From the NCBI GenBank assembly GCA_021404525.1, contig JAAWWE010000010.1, positions 1-64,000 of the forward strand: a DNA stretch of 64,000 bases, written 5' to 3'. The notes under the pieces were generated by a model that was not told the origin of the DNA, did not search any database, and worked only from the letters and a program-made list of their open reading frames with translations. How positions within the stretch are numbered: position 1 is the first letter of the stretch; each line of letters begins with the position of its first letter. Of this stretch, positions 17,798-26,836 are shown in pieces. Origin of the DNA: Rhodobiaceae bacterium. Its GTDB lineage: Bacteria; Pseudomonadota; Alphaproteobacteria; Parvibaculales; Parvibaculaceae. The position numbers and the translations under genes are program-made.

Positions 17798-18508
17798 GTG
17801 ATTGCGTTCGCGTCTCAAAAGGGCGGTTCAGGCAAAACCACCCTGGCCGGGCATATAGCGGTCGAAGCGGAGCGGACGGGACTTGGTCCCGTTGTATTGA
17901 TGGACACGGACCCTCAGGGGAGCTTGTCCCAATGGTGGAATGTTCGTGAAGCTGATACGCCAGCTTTTGTTCGAACATCTGAAAATGGCCTGGCGTCTGA
18001 TCTCGCAGCGCTCAGGGCCGCAGGAACAGGACTGGTTGTGATTGATACGCCTCCAGCGATTACATCAACCATCGGCCAGGTTATTGCCGAGGCGGACCTT
18101 GTTGTAATCCCGACGCGTCCAAGTCCGCATGATCTGCGCGCCGCAGGAGCGACGGTTCAAATCTGTGAAGATGTCGACAAACCCTTGGTGTTTGCCATCA
18201 ATGGCGCCAGCCCACGCGCGCGCATCACGACAGAAGCGGCTATTGCCCTTTCACATCATGGCGCCGTGTCGCCTGCCATTGTTCATCAGCGTATCGACTT
18301 CGCGTCTGCCATGATCGATGGTCGTACGGTTATGGAACTTGGCGGCTCGTCTCGCTCCCCTGGCGAAATCTCCGAGCTCTGGAGTTTCCTGCGGAACCGG
18401 CTGACCGGCGAAACCGCCTCGCCCCTTCTGTCTCCTACCGAGACCAAAACAACCAAAGAACCGCTGTCACCTATGGGTGATGGGTCTTCCCTAAGAGGCG
18501 CCGCCTAA
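17792..18508 (+). CDS. orphan ParA/MinD-family ATPase
   Basis: 238 residues. The deviant Walker A KGGSGKTT (residues 10-17) has the signature lysine, switch I is MDTDPQGSLSQWW, and Walker B is VVIDTPPA. These mark a ParA-type P-loop ATPase that positions cargo on nucleoid or membrane. No N-terminal DNA-binding domain is present and there is no parB-like gene next to it, so it is not a complete partition cassette. The C-terminal 30 residues are Pro/Thr/Ser-rich and probably disordered. The following SPOR gene begins at the next base after the stop, implying a functional pair. Confidence 0.85.
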   Translation: MYVIAFASQKGGSGKTTLAGHIAVEAERTGLGPVVLMDTDPQGSLSQWWNVREADTPAFVRTSENGLASDLAALRAAGTGLVVIDTPPAITSTIGQVIAEADLVVIPTRPSPHDLRAAGATVQICEDVDKPLVFAINGASPRARITTEAAIALSHHGAVSPAIVHQRIDFASAMIDGRTVMELGGSSRSPGEISELWSFLRNRLTGETASPLLSPTETKTTKEPLSPMGDGSSLRGAA

Positions 18509-19408
18509 ATGTCCAAGAAGCCTGCCCCGCTGACAAGCGATCTCCTGGTTCGGAAGGGTGATGCAACACCCTCCTCCATTGACCCGCAAGATCGAGCGAC
18601 AGCGCCGGACGCGCCCGCGCCAGAGGCAAGTGAAGAGCCTACTGCGCCGGTGATGCCAGAGCCTGACATCGTCATTGCCGCAGATGAGGCTGAAGACGAT
18701 ACGAATGGTTCCCGCAGACGTCTCGCAGGCGTCTTGGCTCTGGTCGCCGTCGTAACCGCCGGCGTGTTGGCGGTGAGCATGTTCGGTACCGACAGCACGA
18801 CATCCGTAGCACCGCTTGATGAAGACACAAGCACAGCAGCTGAAGCAGAAGCCCCAAGCGTTGCGCCCATCATTGCACCTCCTGGCCCTCAATCAGATGG
18901 TGCGCCCGTTCCGCCGGAAGCCGCTGAGCTCAGACTTGACCCAGCCGAGGCGTCGCCCGACAACGCTCCCGCCGAAGAAGCTCCGGCTCCCGCACCTGTG
19001 GAAACTGCGGTAGCAGCCGAGCCCCCCGCTGAAACACCAACACCGGCGGCGCCCGCCCGGGAAGCCGCTACAATCACCCCACCAGCGTCCGAGCCAGCAC
19101 CAGCTGCCGCTCCTGAAGTTGCCGCATCGGCACCTGCATCTGCTGTGGCTCAAACCGGACAATATCTGATTCAATTGCTGTCCGTGCGTTCTGAGGCTGC
19201 GGCAAAGACGGCCTGGGCAAACCTGCAGACAGCTCATGGCGATCTGCTGGGGGGAGAGACGTTGAATATTGAAGCCGCCGACCTTGGCGAACGGGGTACT
19301 TTTTATCGTGTCCGTTTTGGTGCTTTCGATGGCAAAGCGGATGCAAACGCCGTTTGCACCGCACTGAAAGCTCAAGGTCAGGACTGCCTGGTAAAACGGG
19401 CACAGTGA
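18509..19408 (+). CDS. single-pass membrane protein with C-terminal SPOR domain
   Basis: 299 residues. A cytoplasmic acidic N-terminus (1-70) is followed by one membrane helix (about 73-92, LAGVLALVAVVTAGVLAVSM), a long Ala/Pro/Glu-rich periplasmic linker (about 95-215) and a SPOR domain (about 220-299: YLIQLLSVRSEAAAKTAW ... YRVRFGAF). SPOR domains bind denuded glycan strands at division septa. Starting right after the ParA-type gene, it could be the envelope anchor or cargo for that ATPase; this is inference. Confidence 0.85.
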   Translation: MSKKPAPLTSDLLVRKGDATPSSIDPQDRATAPDAPAPEASEEPTAPVMPEPDIVIAADEAEDDTNGSRRRLAGVLALVAVVTAGVLAVSMFGTDSTTSVAPLDEDTSTAAEAEAPSVAPIIAPPGPQSDGAPVPPEAAELRLDPAEASPDNAPAEEAPAPAPVETAVAAEPPAETPTPAAPAREAATITPPASEPAPAAAPEVAASAPASAVAQTGQYLIQLLSVRSEAAAKTAWANLQTAHGDLLGGETLNIEAADLGERGTFYRVRFGAFDGKADANAVCTALKAQGQDCLVKRAQ

Positions 19409-19577
19409 GCCTGCTCGACCCACCTCATCCTTTGCGGTGAGGGCAGGTCTTTAGATTTGGCACAGGCCGCGTCGTCAGCAACCCAGCAATTGCCGAGATG
19501 TGCCGTTTTCCACCAGAAACATTGGTGTTTTTGGCCCACTCAGGTAGGGTCCGGCATCAAAATTGGAGACAAGACAT

Positions 19578-20219
19578 ATGGTTCAGGCGGTAATCTGGGA
19601 TTTTGGCGGTGTGCTCACCACAAGCCCTTTTGAGGCATTCAATCGGTTCGAAGCAGAGCGGGGCTTGCCGGCAGATTTCATCCGGAAGGTGAATTCGACC
19701 AATCCCGACACGAACGCCTGGGCTCTTTTTGAGCGGAGCGACATCTCGCTGGAAGAGTTTGACGATATGTTCGCGAAAGAAGCAACGGCGCTGGGTGGCA
19801 GTGTTACCGGGCGCGAGGTGGTGGCTCTTCTCTCCGGCGACATCCGTCCGGAGATGGTCACGGCGCTCAAGCGCTGCAAAGAGAAATTCACTGTGGGATG
19901 CATCACCAACAATGTCAGCGCTGGCGAGGGTGCCGGCATGGCACGGACGGAAACAAAGGCCGCCGCGGTTGCAGATGTGATGGCCCTTTTCGATCATGTG
20001 ATCGAGAGTTCCAAAATCGGCATTCGAAAACCGGACCCGCGCATCTATGAAATGGCTTGCGAAACACTCGGTGTTGAAGCGTCACAATCGGTCTACCTGG
20101 ATGATTTGGGTATTAATCTCAAACCCGCCAAGGCGCTGGGCATGACGACGATCAAGGTGCTCAATGCAGAGCAGGCCTTAGCAGATCTGGAAACAGCTGT
20201 CGGCTTTTCGCTTCGTTAG
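19578..20219 (+). CDS. HAD-superfamily hydrolase
   Basis: 213 residues from the ATG at 19578 (GGAG nine bases upstream). HAD motifs: I DFGGVL with nucleophile Asp8, II ITNNV, III lysine in SSKIGIRKPDPRIYE, IV YLDDLGINLKPAKALGM. The second Asp of motif I is Gly, as in epoxide-hydrolase N-terminal-like and AcAD10-like members, so simple phosphatase activity is uncertain. Substrate unknown. A bidirectional terminator follows 21 bases after the stop. Confidence 0.85.
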   Translation: MVQAVIWDFGGVLTTSPFEAFNRFEAERGLPADFIRKVNSTNPDTNAWALFERSDISLEEFDDMFAKEATALGGSVTGREVVALLSGDIRPEMVTALKRCKEKFTVGCITNNVSAGEGAGMARTETKAAAVADVMALFDHVIESSKIGIRKPDPRIYEMACETLGVEASQSVYLDDLGINLKPAKALGMTTIKVLNAEQALADLETAVGFSLR

Positions 20220-20240
20220 AAACCTTCCCCTGACACAAAA

Positions 20241-20267
20241 AAAGGCCGCCTATCTAGGCGGCCTTTT
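20241..20267. terminator. bidirectional Rho-independent terminator
   Basis: Stem AAAGGCCGCC / GGCGGCCTTT with a six-base loop, flanked by an A-run on the left and a T-run on the right. It lies between the convergent HAD and TerB-like genes and can terminate both. Confidence 0.9.
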
Positions 20268-20286
20268 CTTTGGGTGGTTCAGAAGC

Positions 20287-20736
20287 TCAGCCTTTTGCGG
20301 CCTCTTTCGCTGCTGCGGTGTCATCCGCGCTCAATCCAAGCTGCGTAGCCACATGATTCACCAGGTGCTCTTCAAACTTGTGGAGGCTCCCGTCAGACAA
20401 GGCAACGGACCAGAGCATTTTGAGAAGGTCTTTCTTCTCGCCTTCATCAAAGCTGTTCGCCACAATATTGATGAATGCCATGTCGGAATAGTTCGCCTTT
20501 TGACGTTTCTCAGCAACTTCCACAAGGTCGTTTGCCGCATCGTCGGTCAGCCCGAACTGTTCCTTCACTACACGCGTGATGGTTGCGCGCTCGCCGTCAT
20601 CGAAATCACGATCAAGGCGCGCAGCCTCAACCATCAGTGCCGCCGCTGCGACTTGCTTTGCATCTCCACTGGCTACTGTCGCCGCAGGTGGTGCTTTTGG
20701 GCCGTCCTTTAACAGGCTCAGAATTTTATCGAGCAT
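20287..20736 (-). CDS. TerB-like tellurite-resistance-family protein
   Basis: 149 residues. All-helical TerB (COG4103-like) character: AAAALMVEAARLDRDFDDGERATI, then LLKMLWSVALSDGSLHKFEEHLV, the two acidic helix pairs thought to bind metal. The role of isolated TerB-like proteins is not established and tellurite resistance should not be assumed. A short Ala/Pro/Gly linker follows the N-terminal helix. Single-gene unit with a shared terminator downstream. Confidence 0.8.
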   Translation of the reverse strand: MLDKILSLLKDGPKAPPAATVASGDAKQVAAAALMVEAARLDRDFDDGERATITRVVKEQFGLTDDAANDLVEVAEKRQKANYSDMAFINIVANSFDEGEKKDLLKMLWSVALSDGSLHKFEEHLVNHVATQLGLSADDTAAAKEAAKG

Positions 20737-20803
20737 ATGTGCCTCCCGTCTTCCCTGTCATGCGCACGCCGTCACCAGCGTACATCTGTTGTCTGAAACT
20801 ATA

Positions 20804-20836
20804 ACGCCGCCGACGGACAATGTCCCTCGACGGCGT
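20804..20836 (-). terminator. hairpin downstream of the RND exporter gene
   Basis: ACGCCG...CGGCGT arms form a near-perfect stem 24 bases after the exporter stop codon. The T-run on the minus strand is poor, so it may be a weak terminator or an mRNA 3'-end stabiliser. Confidence 0.5.
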
Positions 20837-20860
20837 CAATTTTGTTGTTCCCAACGCTTT

Positions 20861-23221
20861 TTAGTGAGCGAGGGCGCCTGAAGGCGCCTTCACTGGGCGT
20901 TTCCGTGGGAAGAGCATGTCGAGCACCACCGCGATAGAAGGCAGTGTTGTGATCGCCATGATCATGTTGATTGAGAACATGAAGGTCAGCAGGAGACCCA
21001 TATCCGCCTGGAATTTCAGGGCGGAGAAGGTCCACGTTGACACACCAACGGCCATGGTGATGGCTGTAAACACAACCGCCATACCCGTTTCGAAGAGTGT
21101 CTGCTTGTAGCTGTCCGTGATGTTCAAACCTTCCGCAAGGTGGAACTGAACGCGGTTATAGATGTAGAACGCGTAGTCCACACCCAAGCCCACAGCCAGC
21201 ACCATCACCGGCAGCGTTGCCACGGTAAGCCCGATTTCGAGCAGTTCCATGAACCAGTAGCCAAAGAAGGTGGCGAAGGTAAGAGGAATCGTACAGGCGA
21301 TGGTCGCACGCCAGTCACGATAGGTGAGGACCACCAGCAGGACGATTGCCACATAGACCCAGAGCATCATTGGAAGCTCTGATGTTTCAATCTCCTGGTT
21401 CACCGCAGCGGCAACACCCATGTTGCCCGAAGCGAGACGGATCTTCACATCGTCACGTGCATTTGCGTCGCGCCATGCCACCACTTCCTCAACAGCTCTT
21501 TCGATCGTTGTCGCCTTGGCATCTTCCAGGAAGATCAAGAGGGACATAACCGAACAGTTCTGGTTGAGAAGACCGGTTGATGGTGGAACAGGTCCAACGG
21601 CCTGCACCAACGCAAACTGGTTACGTGGCAGAGCACGCCATTTGAGGTTCCCCTCGTTCCAGCCCGCTGAAGAGTTCTTCACCGCGTATGGAAGCGAAAT
21701 CGCGAGCGATACGCCTTCGACGTTTTCCATGTGCCACGTAAAGCGGTTCAGGTAACGCATTTGGTCATATTTGATGCAAGCTTCCGTTGGTGTTTCCGTC
21801 ACAACGGTCAACAAGTTAAGACCAAGGGAGAATTTCTCAGCAATGGTCGTACTGTCGACATTGTAGCGGGCATCGGGATGAAGCTCAGGCGACCCAGGGT
21901 GCAGAGCACCGACGTGACGATCCTGACTTTCGATGACCGCAGCAACAAAGAAACCAGTTGAAACGATCAGCGTGATCACCGCCGTTTTCGGGTTTGCAAT
22001 GTTACCTAGGACACGCATCACTTTCAGACGTGTTTCACGCGCCCTTGCGACACGATCGGCAAATCCTTCGTCAAACGTGAAGTAGGATGCCAGGATCGGC
22101 AGCATGATCAGGTTGGTCACAATTTTCAGTGCCACACCGATAGATGCTGTGATCGCAAGTTCCTGGATCATCTGGATTGGGATCAGGATCAGCGTGCCGA
22201 AGCCCACAAGGTCCGTCACCAAAGCCATGGTTCCAGGAATGAGAAGACCGGAGAAACTGGTCCGAGCCGCTTCTTCAGAGGTGGCACCGTTGGAGATCTC
22301 AGCGGTGATCAGATTGATCTGCTGCACCCCGTGACTCACCCCGATCGCAAAGACCAGGAACGGCACCAGGATGGCGAGCGGATCAAGTCCGTAGCCAAGG
22401 AACGCCAGCACCCCGAATTGCCAGACCACCGATACCAACGAACAAAATAGAGGCAGGAAGGTGAGAATGATCGACCGTGCATAGAGATACACAGACAGAG
22501 TTGTCAGCACAAAAGCGATAAAGAAGAACTGAACAACCGATTGCGCGCCGTCGGCAATGTCACCAATCAGCTTGGCGAAGCCAATGATGCGGACCGTATA
22601 GTCGCCGCCTTCGGTTTCATATTTCGCGCGAATTTCTGATTCAAGCTTCGCTGCCAGGTCGAAATAATCGAGTTTCTCTTGAGTCTTGGGATTATACTCC
22701 AGCAGCTCTGCAGTGATCATCGCAGCGCGGAAGTCTTCGGCCACTAGACGGCCAACAAACCCACCGCGAATGACATTGTTTTCAATCTGCGCCAGAGCTT
22801 CCGGGTTCATCGTTTCTGATGTCACCGTCCCCGGGATCACATCGTCGGCTCGAATGCCTTCTTCTGTAATCTCAAGATAACGTGTGTTTGGTGTCCACAA
22901 TGACGTCACTGTGTGACGTGCAACACCAGGAAGGAAGAAGATATCGTCGGTGATATCCTTGTATTCCTGGAAAAACTCCTTGTTCCAGATGCTTCCTTCA
23001 TTGGCTTCCAGCACAATGATCACACGGTTCGAACCGAAGAGCTTCTCTCGATACTCTTGGAAGGTCTGAATATATTCGTGCCCCGCCGGCAACTGCTTGT
23101 CGAACCCGGCGTCCATCTTCAGCTGCGTCGCATAGTACCCCGCATAGAGAGTAAACACTGCGAGTCCTGCGAGAATAATGACGCGGGTCCTAAAAATAAG
23201 GGCTTCGAGTAACTTTACCAT
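20861..23221 (-). CDS. RND/MMPL-superfamily exporter
   Basis: 786 residues with the RND layout: one N-terminal helix (about 14-30), a periplasmic domain (about 33-225), a five- to six-helix bundle (about 226-400, including VPFLVFAIGVSHGVQQ), a second helix near 415-432, a periplasmic domain to about 620 and a final bundle (about 625-770, with LGVDYAFYIYNRV and a closing FSINMIMAITTLPS). At this length it belongs to the hydrophobe/amphiphile MMPL group (lipid, sterol or hydrocarbon export) rather than AcrB-type multidrug pumps. No partner adaptor is adjacent, so the substrate is unknown. Confidence 0.85.
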   Translation of the reverse strand: MVKLLEALIFRTRVIILAGLAVFTLYAGYYATQLKMDAGFDKQLPAGHEYIQTFQEYREKLFGSNRVIIVLEANEGSIWNKEFFQEYKDITDDIFFLPGVARHTVTSLWTPNTRYLEITEEGIRADDVIPGTVTSETMNPEALAQIENNVIRGGFVGRLVAEDFRAAMITAELLEYNPKTQEKLDYFDLAAKLESEIRAKYETEGGDYTVRIIGFAKLIGDIADGAQSVVQFFFIAFVLTTLSVYLYARSIILTFLPLFCSLVSVVWQFGVLAFLGYGLDPLAILVPFLVFAIGVSHGVQQINLITAEISNGATSEEAARTSFSGLLIPGTMALVTDLVGFGTLILIPIQMIQELAITASIGVALKIVTNLIMLPILASYFTFDEGFADRVARARETRLKVMRVLGNIANPKTAVITLIVSTGFFVAAVIESQDRHVGALHPGSPELHPDARYNVDSTTIAEKFSLGLNLLTVVTETPTEACIKYDQMRYLNRFTWHMENVEGVSLAISLPYAVKNSSAGWNEGNLKWRALPRNQFALVQAVGPVPPSTGLLNQNCSVMSLLIFLEDAKATTIERAVEEVVAWRDANARDDVKIRLASGNMGVAAAVNQEIETSELPMMLWVYVAIVLLVVLTYRDWRATIACTIPLTFATFFGYWFMELLEIGLTVATLPVMVLAVGLGVDYAFYIYNRVQFHLAEGLNITDSYKQTLFETGMAVVFTAITMAVGVSTWTFSALKFQADMGLLLTFMFSINMIMAITTLPSIAVVLDMLFPRKRPVKAPSGALAH

Positions 23222-23977
23222 AGACCTTTTCCCGTCTCCCTGGTCGCCCCTCGACGACCGTCAACACTAAACGCAAATCACAACCACGCTTACTCCGTAC
23301 ACGGAAAAGCGTGGCGCATCTGCGCAAAACTATTTAGGGGGAAGATCCTAACAAACGCTGAGGCTCTCATGAGCATGCAGCGAGAATCTTGTTGGTCAGA
23401 ACCTTTAAACTGGAGCAGAGCTCCGTTTGCCTGTTTGACCTCCACAAATGACGCAGTTTGCGTCTTTCGTGGCCTACCCCCTCCCAAGTCCCGCATTTTG
23501 CGGGTCGTCGACATTCAATTGCCGATCGAATTCTTATCTTTCTTTTTGGCTGGAGACTTAGAAGGTCAGCATCCAGCACCCCTTGCCGCAATCCGCGTAA
23601 CCAGACAGGCAAATTGCCCCCTGATCTTACGTGCAACCCTTCTCCGATAGCACAGTTTTCTCCCCAATGTAACGGGAAAGGCATGTCTCTCAGGCGAATT
23701 GAACAGAAGAGATTAACGAGGCCCTCACAAGTTACTAAATACCCCTTGATCTAAAATGGTCGGCTCAGACCCGCCTCTCAGCTTCACACTGAGTCAGACC
23801 GCGAACTCATCCACCTAAACAGTTCATTTAGCAAAGGTGACGGAGGTGTCATTTTCTGCTTGATAGCCACCTAACCTCACCCTATCTTTTGAATCAAGAT
23901 CAGTTTTTGGCTCTTTTTGGCCCTTTGGCGCGGAAACTCTCTGTTTCACTTTGCAATGCGCCTTTCTGGAGGAATAG
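23222..23977. other. 756-bp gene-poor region
   Basis: Between the divergent exporter and ferritin-like genes. Short reading frames here look random (rich in Cys, Arg and Trp, no family resemblance). Base composition is more AT-rich than the neighbours, notably near 23690-23890. No tRNA cloverleaf or strong terminator was seen. The right end carries a GGAGGAAT ribosome site for the gene at 23978. Confidence 0.5.
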
Positions 23978-25105
23978 ATGACTGAAATTCGGCAGATTAC
24001 GAAGGACGAGGCCTACAACGCCTGCGCGCCAGATGATTTCCCCGCGATGATGGATGTCGACCGGTATGGCAATCGGTCCAGTGCCTTCGACAAGATCATC
24101 TCCGCGACCCATGACCATTTCTGGGACCCGCTCGACACCAAATATATCGATTTCTCTGAGCCGTTCGACACGGATACTCAGATGATCATGCCGGAAGAGA
24201 TGATACCGGAATTCAGGCTTCCCTGCTTCCAGGCACTTTCTGAAAAAGACAAGGTGCGTTTTGCCAACGAAACAGCACGGTGGAGCCTGTCAGCCATTCT
24301 TCATGGTGAACAGGGCGCGCTCAACCTTTCAGCAAGTCTTTGTCACATCCTTCTCGATCCAGGCGCGCAGGAATATGCAGCAAACCAGACACGGGAAGAA
24401 GCGCGGCACGTCACTGCATTTGCCAAATATGTGGAAACACGCTTCGGCAAACCACTGCCAGTTGGCGATACCCTTGGCACGCTCCTGACAGACATCGTGA
24501 ATGCCCCTGAGGTCTACAAAAAGATCGTGGGCATGCAGATGCTGGTTGAGGGCCTTGCAATGGGAGCGTTCGCCACGCTTTACACAGGCTCCAACGACCC
24601 ACTGCTGGTGAAGCTGACGCAGCTTGTCATGACGGATGAGGCTTTCCACCACAAGTTCGGGAAAATCTGGGCAGACCGCACCATTCCATCGCTGTCGGAA
24701 GAAGAGCAGCACATTATTGAGGATTGGGCCGCTCACTGCTTCCAGACTCTGCTCTTCAATCTGGTTAACCCAGAACAGAAGAAAGTGATCTATCCGCAAT
24801 TCGGCCTTGATTGGGAAACCGTGCAGGCAGAAATGCTAGAGGCCTTTACCGATGATGATCGCCGGGAGCAGATGAAAGAAGGCACGAATATTTTCCGCGT
24901 GCTCATCAAAACTCTGCTCAAAGCGGGAATCATCACCGACCGCACCAAAGACTTCTACTCAACCTATGTCGACATGGACGAGTTGAAGAATGAGGGCGAC
25001 CGTATGGTTGGGGACGATATCGCGGAAGACGGTATCAAATACCTCAAGACCATCAATTTCTCGACCAATGAGGATGCTCTCTCCGGCCTTTCCGCTGCAG
25101 AGTAA
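23978..25105 (+). CDS. ferritin-like diiron protein
   Basis: 375 residues. A four-helix diiron ligand set can be read in order: Glu in LHGEQGALN (about 112), EEARHV (EExxH, about 138), Glu in MLVEGLAMG (about 190) and DEAFHH (DExxH, about 224). This matches ferritin-like oxidases/oxygenases such as AurF-like N-oxygenases, desaturases and RNR R2-like proteins; which reaction is not clear. Strong GGAGGAAT site seven bases before the ATG. Monocistronic: a strong terminator follows. Confidence 0.75.
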   Translation: MTEIRQITKDEAYNACAPDDFPAMMDVDRYGNRSSAFDKIISATHDHFWDPLDTKYIDFSEPFDTDTQMIMPEEMIPEFRLPCFQALSEKDKVRFANETARWSLSAILHGEQGALNLSASLCHILLDPGAQEYAANQTREEARHVTAFAKYVETRFGKPLPVGDTLGTLLTDIVNAPEVYKKIVGMQMLVEGLAMGAFATLYTGSNDPLLVKLTQLVMTDEAFHHKFGKIWADRTIPSLSEEEQHIIEDWAAHCFQTLLFNLVNPEQKKVIYPQFGLDWETVQAEMLEAFTDDDRREQMKEGTNIFRVLIKTLLKAGIITDRTKDFYSTYVDMDELKNEGDRMVGDDIAEDGIKYLKTINFSTNEDALSGLSAAE

Positions 25106-25139
25106 ACTTCCCCCTGCGAAACCTGGTTTCGCACCCCCG

Positions 25140-25175
25140 AGGGCGGCTTTCCTCCAAAGCCGCCCTTTCTTTTTG
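25140..25175 (+). terminator. Rho-independent terminator of the diiron gene
   Basis: GGGCGGCTTT / AAAGCCGCCC perfect ten-base stem with a five-base loop and a following TTTCTTTTT run. Confidence 0.93.
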
Positions 25176-25328
25176 CCCGAAACAGCACCCACTTTTCGGA
25201 AACATGCTCTGATCAGCTGGCGCATTTTCGAACCACAAAAGCCCGTCAACTTTTGTTGAAAAAAGTAAGGCTGTTCTTTTTCGTGCATGTTTTTGTCCGA
25301 AAACCGCGCACACTTTTCGGAAACATGC
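25173..25328. repeat. cluster of three extragenic palindromes (one partial)
   Basis: Three related elements lie head to tail. The first (about 25173-25208) keeps only its right part and its left end merges into the terminator T-run. The second (about 25222-25266) resembles the copy at 60954 (TTTTCGAACCACAAA and CAACTTTTGTTGAAAA). The third (25285-25328) is complete, with GCATGTTT and AAACATGC outer arms and CCGAAAA / TTTTCGG inner arms. The arms differ but the 43-44 bp layout is shared with the other copies. The last copy ends 15 bp before the kinase gene start. Confidence 0.75.
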
Positions 25329-25343
25329 ACTAGCATCGCGCTC

Positions 25344-26273
25344 ATGACCCTAACCAGCATCGAAGACCTCACTCACGCAACGCTAGATGCTCAAGGAGTG
25401 ACCCTTCCCCCACCGCCCTGGAACGAGATCGGCGAAGGTCTTTGGGGAATTGTTTATGACCTTGGTGACGGGTCAGTTCTGAAGCTTGTCAGAAAACGTG
25501 GTGGCCTTGGTGCTCCCGGACCTCTTATTCAGCGGGAGGTCGCTGCCTTAAAAGCGCTGGGCAACAGACGGTGTGGCGGCTTCGACATTCCCGAACTTCT
25601 TGGTCACGGCGATATTGACCTTCCTGCCAATCCCTTTGTTGCACCGCTTGAAGGCTGGCTGCGATTGTCGAAGCTTGAAGGCAGGCGCCTCGGCGAGGCC
25701 ATCCCATCGACACCTGATGGACGACAAAGAGTGGGAGAAACACTCGGCGCTGCGCTGGCAGACTTTCACCATGACGCCATGACGATCAGCGAGACAGCAG
25801 GCCTGCCACAAAATGATCCAATCCTGCGCGCAGTAGGTCAATTGCGTGACGCGCTCGCCAAACCAGAGGACAAAGCGCTCTGCGACAGTCTGAAAGAGCG
25901 CTGGATGTCTTCGTCAGCATCACCTGTATTTTTGCATGGTGACGTCAATCTCAGCAATGTCCTTGTGACAGGCACTGGCAGCTTCAGCCTGCTTGATTTC
26001 GCAGAATGTGGCATGGGTGCGCCCCATGCGGAATTTCGACATTTCGAAGAACGACCTGAGATTAGAGACGCTATCTTCATGGGCTATCAAGCTGCGAGCG
26101 GGACGCCGATTGACCTAGATGTCTATTACCTCGCTGCAACGGTAAACGCTCTTGGTACTCTTTATCATGGGGGCACGGTTCAGCCGGGCGTTGCTGCCAA
26201 CGACCCACGTAAAGGCATGCGTCTGCGCGGCATGGTGCGCCATTGTGCAAGCAAAGCAGGCCTAGAGGTTTGA
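25344..26273 (+). CDS. APH-fold (aminoglycoside phosphotransferase family) kinase
   Basis: 309 residues from the ATG at 25344; an earlier in-frame ATG at 25287 lies inside a palindrome and is rejected. Kinase-like features: IGEGLWGIVYDLGDGSVLKLVRK (ATP loop and lysine), Brenner motif HGDVNLSNVLV (catalytic Asp and Asn) and LLDFAECGMG (metal-binding Asp). Members phosphorylate small molecules such as choline, homoserine or antibiotics; the substrate here is unknown and resistance should not be assumed. MmcB follows after four bases. Confidence 0.8.
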   Translation: MTLTSIEDLTHATLDAQGVTLPPPPWNEIGEGLWGIVYDLGDGSVLKLVRKRGGLGAPGPLIQREVAALKALGNRRCGGFDIPELLGHGDIDLPANPFVAPLEGWLRLSKLEGRRLGEAIPSTPDGRQRVGETLGAALADFHHDAMTISETAGLPQNDPILRAVGQLRDALAKPEDKALCDSLKERWMSSSASPVFLHGDVNLSNVLVTGTGSFSLLDFAECGMGAPHAEFRHFEERPEIRDAIFMGYQAASGTPIDLDVYYLAATVNALGTLYHGGTVQPGVAANDPRKGMRLRGMVRHCASKAGLEV

Positions 26274-26277
26274 GCAT

Positions 26278-26781
26278 ATGAGCGATGACGATGCCCTCTC
26301 CCATGCAACGACAGACGGTCGACAATCACCCGTCGCGGCAGCAGTACAGCGCGGCGTGTGTCGCATGCTCATTCACATGGGACATACACCGCTTACCGAA
26401 CTCGGCCTCAAGAATGGGCGGCGTGTTGACGTCGCCTCTCTCGACAAAAAGGGGGATGTGATCATTGTCGAGATTAAGTCATCACTTGCCGATTTCCGCG
26501 TTGACCAAAAGTGGCATGAATATCTGGACTACTGCGATCGTTTCTTCTTTGCGGTCCCACCCGATTTCCCGCTGGATGTATTGCCGGACGATGCGCCCGT
26601 CGGGATCATCGTCGCTGACAAGTTCGGCGCGGAAATTTTAAGAGAACCCGAGCGCGATGCATTGGCTGCGCCGCGACGCAAAGCTGTCACTCTTCTGTTT
26701 GCCCGCGCAGCTGCTAGCCGCGTTCACCAAACCCTTGATCCAGGTGTAACCGCCCTGATTGGCAATGAAGAGCAGGACTAG
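26278..26781 (+). CDS. mmcB: MmcB-family DNA repair protein
   Basis: 167 residues. Matches MmcB (formerly DUF2081), a PD-(D/E)xK-like nuclease of alphaproteobacteria, by GRRVDVASLDKKGDVIIVEIKSSLADFRVDQKW (Asp and ExK core) and YCDRFFFAVPPDFP. In Caulobacter the gene is SOS-induced and protects against mitomycin C. It lies four bases behind the kinase gene, so it may be co-transcribed; no GTTC-N7-GTTC LexA box was seen immediately upstream. Confidence 0.85.
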   Translation: MSDDDALSHATTDGRQSPVAAAVQRGVCRMLIHMGHTPLTELGLKNGRRVDVASLDKKGDVIIVEIKSSLADFRVDQKWHEYLDYCDRFFFAVPPDFPLDVLPDDAPVGIIVADKFGAEILREPERDALAAPRRKAVTLLFARAAASRVHQTLDPGVTALIGNEEQD

Positions 26782-26836
26782 TCTTGCTAGGCCGCCACGC
26801 TCCCGACGGATCGATGGATCTGGCTGTGTCGGCAGG

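Noticed and set aside
17792..19408. Plasmid or phage partition module
   Set aside because: No ParB, centromere-like iterons, integrase or replication gene nearby; flanks are chromosomal housekeeping genes.
23367..23684. Possible 105-residue minus-strand gene in the gene-poor region
   Set aside because: Composition looks random, no ribosome site, no recognisable domain.
25344..26273. Aminoglycoside resistance gene
   Set aside because: APH-fold motifs are general for small-molecule kinases; no mobile element or resistance context.
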